From NCBI GenBank assembly GCA_949130495.1, contig OX422222.1, positions 106,691,709-106,755,708 on the forward strand: a DNA stretch of 64,000 nucleotides. Direction: 5' to 3'. The notes under the pieces were generated by a model, which worked only from the letters and a program-made list of their open reading frames with translations, did not search any database and was not told where the DNA came from. The DNA is from Sambucus nigra (lineage: Eukaryota > Streptophyta > Magnoliopsida > Dipsacales > Adoxaceae). A program made the translations under genes and the position numbers. Shown here one piece after another: positions 35,627 through 46,900 of the stretch; within the stretch, counting starts at the first letter, position 1, and each line of letters opens with the position of its first letter.

Positions 35627-37890
35627 TGATGATGTAAAATGCAACGGAATTAATTAACACACAAATATATCGATCTCAAAATCAATATGATAATTGCAAT
35701 TTTCAATTTTGCAATAAGCAAAGAAACACTCCTTGACTCAACTAAGACTTGAATGAATAACTGCAAAGGACGAGGTCTTTATTTATGGGCTCTATAAAGA
35801 ATACTAAATCTAATAACTAACTAAAAGATAATCCTACACAAACTAAAAGAAAAATCTTAATCTAATCCTAAAACCTAATAATAATCCTAAACTAATTAAC
35901 TAATATTAATAACAATAGTAAAATGTTACAATAATTGTCTTCCAAAATAATTTCCAGATAAACTCTCAAGGGCGACTGAGTACATCAGTAACACTTCTAG
36001 ATGACAATTATTTGTTTACTTTGTTGCTATTGCGTCATTTACAAGTTATTCCATTGTTTCCTTAATATATTTTTTACCCATATATTAGGTTCGGAAGGGT
36101 GGATGGCGTTATTTGGATACTGGGCAAGTTTTGATTGAAAGTGCATGCTCAGTTGATCGGGTTGAGGAAGCATTGAGCTCATTGCTTCCTATGCTTCCTG
36201 AAATACAATATTTTCGGTTCAATCCAGGTAAATTTTTATTGGGAGATTGATGATTTTGTGGGCATATAATGCAATAAAATTTTCTCCTTTAATCTTGTAT
36301 ACTGGTCGATGCCTGCTGTGATGGTTAATAATAGGGATCCCAACTAAGACTAGGGGTGGCAATTCGGGTCAACGGGTCGTGTTTCGGGCCGACACGAACA
36401 CGACACGACACGACACGAATTCGTGTTTTTTTTAGTTGACACGAACACGACCCGAATAAAAAATAACACGGCACGACACGAATACCAGAATTTCTTAAAT
36501 TTCACGCCTAAAAAACACGATAACACGACACGACTCATAATTAAGACACGAACACGACACGACTTCGTGTCAAAAAAACACGACACGAACACGAAACATC
36601 GTGTCAATTTCGGGTCAATTTCGTGTCGTTCCTTGTCGTTTCTTCGTGTCGTTTCTAAAATTGCCACCTCTAACTAAGACCCCCTGGTGAGCTTTACCCA
36701 TTGATGCAAACCATTTGTTACAACCTCTTGCAAGGAAGTTCAATTATGTTTCTTGCTATTTTCAAGCCTGCCATATATACTTGCTAATATATAAGGTTAT
36801 TCTTAGATAATTGTTGTTGCTTTGCATTGAGTATATGAGGAAGAGAAACCGCTTCACATAGATTGAGCTGAATGGCTATAGTCACCTATAAGTAGTTGGG
36901 ATTTAATTAATTCTTATTTAACAATCTATATTCATTTACAGCTGATGAGCGTTGTGATATGGAGCTGGATGAGACTGACCCTGCAGTCTGGATGAAGCTT
37001 GAGGCTGCAACAGATGATTACATTCAAAACAACTCTCTCCCATTTAAAAATGTCTGCGAAAAACTGCTGCAGAACCAAAATGATGAGAAATTGTCAGAGA
37101 ATTTGAAGTCTCAACAGTTCCTCAACGCAAGGGATTATAATGCTGGTAGGGGTGCTGACTACCTCTTTAGAAGCTTTTCAATGGGTTATATTCTCTTGAA
37201 ATGTTCTTAATTTTGGTTAGGTTCAGGTCCCTCATATTAAAAAGGGAATAAAGGGTGTGGACTACGATGGTTTTGACTATAGGATGCGACCCTCACTCTG
37301 AATATATCTATCGGTTTGCTTAATATAACTGTGTCACATTTGTATCATGTAATACAAGCGAGTGGACCGTTATCTATGGTTGGCGGAAATCAGAGGGGTC
37401 TTGGGGGGGGGGGGGATTATCTAGCTTCTTAATTTTAGGATTATTGCTAGGAGATATTTTACGTTATAATTAGGATATTTATTTTTTGTTATTCATTTTA
37501 TTTAGGTAGTTTTTAGATTTTAGGTAAAAATTATATTTAAAAAAATATTTTTCTATCTTTTCTGCTAGTTTTTTTCAACTTTAATGCTTCCATAACTGTG
37601 ATATTCAGACTTCACTTCACTTTATAATTTTATATGGACTTTACCCATTATTCGTTAGTGAACTATCAAAATTAATTATCATGTGGCATTTCAAAATTAA
37701 AATGATTAAGCACATTTAAAAAACAAAAAAACTCAAAAATAAAATCGGAAACCAAAACAAATCACAAAAAACGCGCTCTCCCCCTCATCTTCCCCCTCCC
37801 CCAACCTCTGCTCCCCACCTCCACTACTAAACCCATGCCAAAAACCACCTCCACCGTCAGATTTCAGACAAACCCTTAAACTACCCCCCC

Positions 37891-37921
<31 letters not shown>

Positions 37922-40900
37922 ACACACCAAACACCATTGCTCCACCCCCACCAAACACCCACCGCGACCTTTAAATCAATGGTTTTCATATATGAAACCC
38001 TCAACTCCAAATAGCCTCTGAATAGTCCGCAAATACTCCAACACTAGATCAACCAACGGTTCAGATATGAAAACTCCAGATCATGGTGTCTTCTTGTGCA
38101 TGGTTGGGGTGGCCATGCTCGGAGATGATGGTGGTTCTGGTTCAGTTTTCTGGAGAGGAGAGAGGATATGTGTTAGTGGTGGGGTACTTTTAACATGAAG
38201 GGGTAAGGGCAGGGGAGATCGTCAGCGGGTGTGGGGTGTGGCTATTGCTGGGAATGTGGTTGCGGTAGAGGTGGGTGTGGCTATGAAGAACCAACACTCC
38301 TCCAGATTTGTTCGTGTCCAACATGTGTCGGACACTGACGCTCTCCCGACACTCGAGGACTCACCTAGACTGTCTTCTATTTTTTATTTTATTTTTATTT
38401 TTATGTATTTGACATAATTAGACACGTCGGGACACACTTAGACACAATTAGGGAACAATAATATAATTCCCCTAACAAAAAAATGGACTCAAATGTAATT
38501 TTTGGTGGTTAAGATGTATGCTCTCTAACTAAAGGGATGAAAGTGTAATATTTGTAAGCTGGTGAAACAAGGCTAATCTTTAATTCTAGTAATGTAAACA
38601 AGGGCTTTTGTTTGGGCAGAGGTTTGATTTTTTTCCCCCTTGGCTGTTAAGTTTGACAATCCTTGAACTAAATTGGGGAAAAATCTAAATAGGATTAATA
38701 ATTGTAGTAGAGTATATATATTTCAATTATGGAAGCTAAAAAATTAAACCCCCTTTTTGTTATTTACTTTATTGACATGTAGGCCTAGATATAAAGGTCT
38801 TCTCATCCTTTTGTAATCACTTGTCTATTGAGTATTGAGAATGAGAAAGCCTATTTTTCAAGTTCTTTAAATTGTTTTCATCAATTTACATCATAATCTA
38901 TAATAGTTGTGATGAAGCAAAAATCTGGCGAGACTCGGATTCCACCTAAACGTGAGGTGTGTGAGTTGGCCAAGAGCAAAAATTGAAGTATGAATGTAGA
39001 CACAAAGGATGTAACGTGATGTGAATGAGAAATTAGGGGTTATTTTTAGTATTTTTAGGGTTTTATTGTATTTTTGTTATTTTCTTTTATTTCCTTTATT
39101 TGATGTATTTTCTTTTATTAGTTGTTTGTTTGGTATTATAGGAAGGAAGTAGCAAAGGGCTAATAGGGACATAATTGTAATTACTTCTTTAGCTCGGAGC
39201 CTAAGCTTATTTCTTCCTATAAATACCCCTTATGTAGACTCATTTGAGTCATTCTTCCATTATGAGATATTGAGATTTGAGAGATTATCTTTTCTTGCTC
39301 CCATTTGACGTCATTTACGTCAATTGGTATCAGAGCATAGTCGCTCCACTTGTTGTAAAAAAACAAAAACTTGTAAACAACTTTACGTGGGTCCAAGAAG
39401 AGATGAACACCTCTGCATCAAACCCTTTCGAGCAAATCTTGGAAGCTCTCAACCGATTGTCGGCCTCGATTGACAAACTCGATGCGCGTACTCCTCTACC
39501 AACAACCACCACCGCTCACCTTCCTCCACCACCACCCAAATTACCACCCACTACCATTAACCCTAACCCTAGCCCCCAAAACCCAACCCACGCTTCCGCA
39601 ACCCATTTCACGCCCCTTCCCACCAAAAAATCAACTCCATCAAACCCTAATTGTCAAACCACCACACCGGAGGTGGCGAGAGGCTGCCACCGTGGCTAGT
39701 CCCCGCAGGCCTGCCCCGCCGACAGTCTTTCATCATCTTTCTGCCCTGTTCTGTGTGAGGAAACTCTCGGCCAAAGTCAATCACAGCCTCCACGTGGCCT
39801 GACCACCCCCACGGTGGCCGGAAATCCTCGGAACAGCATACAAACCATCGGCGCTGGGCGGTCTAACCGATGCCAAGAAAGGGCAGATTTATGCCGGAAT
39901 CAACAGGAAGGCAGAATCAACATGTTTGCCACTCCATTCCCTGCCGAACAGCCCTCTGAAGCCATACCAGGGCCTGCCCTCGAAACCTGTTCGTCCAAAA
40001 CTGTCCAAAATTCATGGGAAGTTCAAAATAATCCCACCACCAATCTAGAACAACTCTTTTCTGTCCCAAACTCAAACCCAACACCATCAAAACCTAATAA
40101 TAAACCTCCGAACCCTCTTGTAAACCCCGAAGATCCGGCTGGAATTATCCAAGAACCACTCGTCCTCATTACTGACTCAATTTCCACCAAAAAAAGTTAA
40201 TCCCAAATCCTATTTGCTCCATTCCCAAAAAACCCTAATCACAAACCCTAGCCTCCCCACCTACCCTCTCATGTTTGAATCCACTCAAACATATCTACCC
40301 ACAATCGAAACCCTACACCAACAAATCCCCACCCTCAAGAATTACCAAGAACCATTCAAGATCCATTCTCCCATAAATTCAACCCAATTTCAGCCCATTT
40401 TGACTCAATACTCTCAAGAACAAATGCAAGAACTAGGGTTTTACCCCAAAACCTTGGTTTTTGATCCGGGTGGTAGATAATTTTGATGATGGACATGAGA
40501 GGCGAGAGGAAAAAGTTGAAGATTGATCCAAGAATTGAAGAATGCCCTCTCCTTCTCAAATTTTCAGAAATTCAATTTTGGCCCCTCAAGTTTTGCCTCT
40601 TTTGCAATTTTGGGAATTTTTCCATTCGACCTCAACTTTAAAGTTCGAGGACGAACTTTTTCAAAGGCGGAGAGAATGATGTGAATGAGAAATTAGGGAT
40701 TATTTTTAGTATTTTTAGGGTTTTATTGTATTTTTGTTATTTTCTTTTATTTCCTTTATTTGATGTATTTTCTTTTATTAGTTGTTTGTTTGGTATTATA
40801 GGAAGGAATTAGCAAAAGGCTAATAGGGAAATAATTGTAATTACTTCTTTAGCTTGGATCTTAAGCTTATTTCCTCCTATAAATATCCCTTATGTAGACT

Positions 40901-43900
40901 CATTTGAGGCATTCTTCCATTATGAGATATTGAGATTTGAGAGAGATTATCTTTTCTTGCTCCCATTTGACGTCATTTACGTCATGACGTGGTTCAACTA
41001 TTGTGTTGGGCCTACGTCAACGTTCGGAGGATGTGTTTTAAGGCTAAGTACTCAAGAGGACTAATGAGAATAAATGTGCAGAAAATGCTTGAGTCAGTTG
41101 TTCTTCGCCATAAATGAATCTTGGTATATATAGCCCATTGCTCAAGTCTTGGTTGTTAAATAGCCGGGAGAATCTCATTTAATGCGGTGGTTGGAGGAAT
41201 CTTCGCCTATGATCACATATCTGAAATGCTGGAGCACTGACCATCCAAATATGTCCCGCTAAATCTTGCTTTTGATCTTCTCATTTTCTTAGGAGGAGTT
41301 CACACCAAATGGGAAAGGTATAGAGGGTCATGGGTTTTGACTATGGGTCAGCATGGCATGCAAACTTGGCATGTCTAAACTGACGTAAACTACACGTCAA
41401 TGGCCAAAAGAAATAAATCAAAACCTAACTTTTAGAGAGAATCAAAAGATGTCTTATATTTCAAGAATGAAAAGTATCTTCAAATGAAGACTACAAGGGT
41501 ATTTATAGGTGGGTTATTACTTGATAATCAAGTAATTAGCTAAAATGACTAAAAATGACAACTATTATTAAAAGAATGCCTAATTAGTCCCAAACATGCT
41601 TGAGACTGATTAAGGATAAAATGCATAAAAGAACTAAAAATAAAAATTAAAAATAAAAGAAAAATAACAACGAATTCCCATCACTCCCCCTCCCCCCCCT
41701 TAAAAAGAGTTTGTCCACGAACTCAAGGGGGAAGACCTACAGAGTCACCCTCCAAAACTATAATCAGTGCATGACCAGGATGCTCCTAAGTCTCATTAGG
41801 ATACTCCAGTGGACGATCCATCGCTAAGAGGGATGCACGACGACAAAGGAAGGACAATCTGAAGCTCGGTGTCCCACATTGCCGCAATTATAGCACCGGA
41901 ATGCAGGGGGACCCGAATGTGTCGCAGCGGAAGTAGTGGTGGTTGGAGTAGTGATAGAAGATGTTGATGCCGATACTGTAGGAGGAGCAGAAACCAATGG
42001 AGGCGAAGGTCGAGGTGCTGGATGAGCTGTAGATGTTGCGTGATAGGCCTCAACCTTGGTAGCATACTCTACCGCCTTCAGAAAGGTCGGTATCTCTCTC
42101 AACCCAAGATTACGCTGAATATATGACTGGAGCCCCAAAACATAGCGTTTAATAAATTTGTTTTTTAAGTTGCATTGATTAATTTACTGTCATATTAGAA
42201 AATAACCAATATGTGAATGAAGCTAAAAAAATATTTTGCCAATATGATTTTGCATTGATTAATTTATTGTCATTTTGTAAAATAACCATTATGTTAAAAT
42301 TGATTTTCTCAAATTACTTTTTTTCCTAAAAGTTATCTCTGGGGAATAAAAAATGTCAAACTATGTGAGAAAGTCCTCAAGGATGTTTTTTTTTTTTTTT
42401 TTTTTGTAGTTTTATTTTATATTTCTTTGTTATTTTATTTTTATGGTTTTATTAGTATTTTTTTAATATTATTTTGCTTTTTTTTTTCTTTTTTCGGTGA
42501 GGCTTACCCCTCAAACGCCTCGAGGCTTACGCCTCCCCTCTTCGCGACTAAAACGCCTTGCCTCGCCTCGCCTTTCGCCTTTTTAAACATTGCCTGCAGC
42601 TGTCCGACGATATCAAAGATCGTTCCACCAAACTCGAGCAAATCCCTGAAATTTGGTGGCGGCGAGAACACAGGAGCGGCCCTAAACCTGTTTGTAGTAA
42701 AAAACTGTCTCCATTGCGGGCAAACAATCGATCATATCATCTGGGGAGAATTGTCCGTTGAACATAAAAACGTCTATGTGTATATCCCTATGGAGATTCC
42801 GAGAAAGTAACTGAAGCGCTAATGAAAATGGGTCTCCATCCTGATGATCTCCCAGACCCATCACATCACCTGACACAGGTGCAACAAGATCAACCGGAAC
42901 CGGTGGCATCTCGGCAGGTGGTGGATGAGGAGGATGATCATGTAGGGCCATGGGAGGTGCTGGGGACCGCTGGGGGGGGGGGGGCATGTACCACTCAAAT
43001 GGCCATGCTCTCTGCAATAAAAGCACTAGCGGTCGCGTAGTGGTACAAAGCGAGGGCCACCTGGTGGGGTGGGGGAATCCAATCCAGGACGCTATGTTGG
43101 GTATCTCCGGCGTCGGTGGATGAAAAAGAATCGGTGTAAAATAGGGAGAGATCATGATAGGAAGGCGTGTGGGAGGATGGTGGTATAGATAGCGGTGGAT
43201 GGGGAAATGAATGCTGGTCCGGGGGTCAAAGGCCATGGGTAAGGGGATTAAAGGCCTCGGGATGGGTGGTTCCACCGAGGTACTTGGAATTTTGGAAGAG
43301 CCTCGGGTTTTCAAGGGAGAGGGAGTAGGATGGGTCGGTTTGAGGGTGGGTTCGGGTGAGGTCCGGATGGCCGGTTACAGGAATTCCGAGGAATTCAGTT
43401 TGTCCTCCGGGTCTGAGGATTGTGGAAGTTCCCAGGAGTGTAGGAGGTTTGCTGCCGTGGGGATCAACTTCTCCAATGGTGGTGAGATGGAAATTCCGAC
43501 CAATTATTTCAGGATTTTGAAATCCTATGGCCCCCTAAGAGACTCGGAATTTTTCGAGTAAGGAGTTTCTGCCGAAATTCCCACATGATTTGGATTTCCT
43601 GCCAAGACTGTCACGGTTCTTGTGGGCGATGGGTTCTGAATTTGCGTTCCGGTCAGGGGGAATTCAGGATCCTGATCGGTAACAAGAACCTCCGTTTTTT
43701 TTTCCTTTTTGAGGAGATCGTATTTTGGGGTTTTGCCGAGAGACTCCGCCATCTTTCCGAAGTCGAGATTTACGAGATGAGGGCTGAAGCCTTCGGGTTT
43801 CTTTGATATTTTGAGCAGATCGGCAACCCTTCTTGGGTCAAGGGGCTCGACTGTTAAAGCAGGTCAGACGACTTGGTTAGAAAATTCAAGAACTTCAATG

Positions 43901-46900
43901 GGTTGTTTTTCGGATCTTCGAAAATTTGACTCCCGGGGTTAATTGGTGGAGCTAGAATTTTGAAATTTGGAGAATTGTTGCATTAGGGCTTCAAATTGTG
44001 CTTGTTGCCTTCTTGACATTTCGGTCAATTCTCCAATTTGTCCCCTCAATTATTGGATCTCTTCACTATGTTGTTTGGATTTCTTGGGGGCCATTACGAG
44101 TAGTGTACGATTTTGATACGAATACACCGATTCACCAACACCAATATGGAGCGACACCCGCTCTGATACCAATTTGATGTAAACTACACGTCAATGGTCA
44201 AGAGAAATAAACTAAACCCTAACTTCTAGAGAGAGAATCAAAAGATGTCTTATATTTTAAGAATAGAAAGTATTTTTAAATGAAAATTACAAGGATATTT
44301 ATAAGTTTGCTATTACTTGCTAATCAAGTAATTAGGTAAAATGACTAAAAAGGACAACTATTAACAAAAGTATGCCTAATTAGTCCCAAACATGCTTGGA
44401 GACTAATTAAAGATAAAATGCATAAAAGAACTAAAAATAGAAAATAAATATAAAAGGAAAATAATAACGGATTCCCATCACTAACATTATCTTTGTTATT
44501 CTTAAGGGGTAGCACCACTTAAGAAAGATCATGGGGGTGGGGTATGTTATGGGCTTGGTAAGTGAGGCACTAGACAAGTGACATGGGTCCCTTTGATAAG
44601 AGATGCTCCTTGGCTAAAGTGGGTCAAGTAAAGGGCTTGAAAGACATGGACATGGGTCATATATAGTGGTATTGACAAATAAAAGTTAACCCATATGAAC
44701 CTGGCAGATTGGGCCCATCACAAATTCTTCACTATCAAGTTATATGACTGTCATATAATTGTCAGCACAGCATAGAAAACATAAAACATAAAACACTGAG
44801 GGGCCGTACCAACCCCCAAACAGGTGTTCGATTAGATGGAAAAAAAAGTTTTCTTTTTACTATAACGCCCTTGTGTTGATGTCAGAGTTAGACTTGACCT
44901 TCTCATAGATGAAAAATTAGACATAGACCCCAGAGGCCGACGGGCGTTGGTCTCCATTAGAAAGCCCTCCCTAATGTGTATTGGACAAAAAGCCCTTTTT
45001 TTCTTCTTCTCTATTTCATCTTCTTATCCAAATTAAGCACCCTAACCCAGTTAGAATCAATCTCCAAAGGCAAATGCAGATCAACATGCATTTTTTTATA
45101 TCTCAATCCATAATGTTACTCGAATCCACCTAAAAGCACAGATCTAAATCAGTCTCTTAGTCAACTTACAATCAATACATATACGACTCCTGCAACTATA
45201 TAATTAGAAAAATTCATATATTTACACGTGTGTTTGTTAAGTAAAATTTAAATTTCTGGTTTCATACATATTAGTTGAACGTGGATAACAAAGTTGTTCG
45301 TAGTTATTAATTTGTAATCTTTTAAGGTTTTAGAAATGAGGGTTCTTGATTTGGGGAATAAGATGAAGAGGCGAAGAAGATGAGGGCTTTTTTGTCCAAA
45401 AATATAGTAGGGTTAAGTCAAAATACGCATTAGGGATGATTTTGTAATGGATACTAATATTTGTCTGCCTCTAGGGGGTTATGTCCAATTTTTCATCTTT
45501 GAGGTTTTAAGTTATGACATTAATACAGGGGATAAAGTCCAAAAAGCCTATAAATAAGCTCCCAACTCAAACCTGCATTTGCTTTTGTATTTCTTTTAAT
45601 CTTCAAACCTTTGTGTAATTTCCAGTGATAGATGAGAGTAGCCCGTCTTTAGGTTGGAGACGTAATGTGCTACTTGTGGAAGCTTCTAATAGTCCAGATT
45701 CTGGAAGAGTTTTTTACCATGCTCGCTCACTTGAGACATTCTGTGCTCGTAATGGAATAAGATTATCTCTCACTACCGGGGTATCAGGCCCCACCTTTAA
45801 GGCTGCACCCGGAGCAATGTTCCCAACACCATTTGCGTCACCTTTGTTTACTGGTAGCTTTCCATCAAGCCCACTTCTATACAGTCCTGATTTTGGCCCT
45901 CATAGGGCTGGAAGAATCGATTTAGTCCCGCCCTTGAGCTTGGATGGATATCAATCTGGAAAAACTACTGCTTCGCCGCCCCTGTCCCCCCCATTAGACA
46001 GGAAGCTTTCTTTGCCTGTCCGATCATTGCATGAGAAATTACAGAATTCCCCTCAGGTTGGAGTCATACATTTGGCTCTCCAAAATGACACACGTGGCTC
46101 AGTACTAAGGTCAACTTTTCCTTCACTTGTTCATCTACTTTGTTGTTTTCATATTTAGGTCCGGTTTGGTTCAGGGTTATTTTTTAATCACCCGAGTGAA
46201 AACCCAAATGGTGAGAAGCATTTTCACCTATTTTCAGTTACATTTAATGTTTGTATAAAATTGGAAATAATTTTGTAAGGAGCAATAAGTATGGAATTTT
46301 TCACAAAGCGTGAACAAAATTTAACTGTAAATATGGAAGTGCTTTTCACCCAGGTGTAGTTTGGCTGAAGTTTAAGCTGATAGATTGTATATGCTGTAGT
46401 TGGCAGAATGATGTATTTGTCGTTGCTGAACCTGGAGAACTTGCTGAGAAGTTTCTGCAGAATGTCAAATATAGCTTGCTGTCAACGATGCGGGGCCGGC
46501 GCAGGAAATATGCATCAGCCATCACCAACATTTCAACTGTTTCTGATCTGATTGTTTGTAGGCCATACTTCCAAATTGGATGTGTTGGCCACCGGTATAT
46601 AGGACGCCAAACACAAGTATGCTTCCTTTATCGCTGCCTTCTTTTTTGATGGATTGGCCTTGTGTAGATATATAGAATCATTCTACAAAGTAGAGTTCAG
46701 TGAATCTCAGCGGTTTATTTGAAAATGAATGACTGACATTAAATCATGTCAATGATATTTGTTTAGAAAGATTCATACTCGCAATTTATTTTTCAACATA
46801 CCCTTTCATTTCTAACTTAAAATATTGAACTCTGCTGTCATGGAGAGTGATTACATAACTCTAGAGGAGCTGGATCCTTTTCTGATAAATCTACTGTTTT

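Larger units (their letters stand above)
41381..44480 (-). mobile_element. Gag-only LTR element (family C), reversed
   Basis: LTRs 41381-41683 and 44175-44480, about 305 bp each, with imperfect flanks TAAAC and CTAAC. Read on the minus strand, the primer site AATTGGTATCAGAGCGGG follows the right LTR, and a G-rich polypurine tract lies inside the left one. The internal region has gag in pieces but no protease, RT or integrase. This is the layout described for TR-GAG elements. The LTRs differ at many positions, so it is not recent. Confidence 0.88.
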
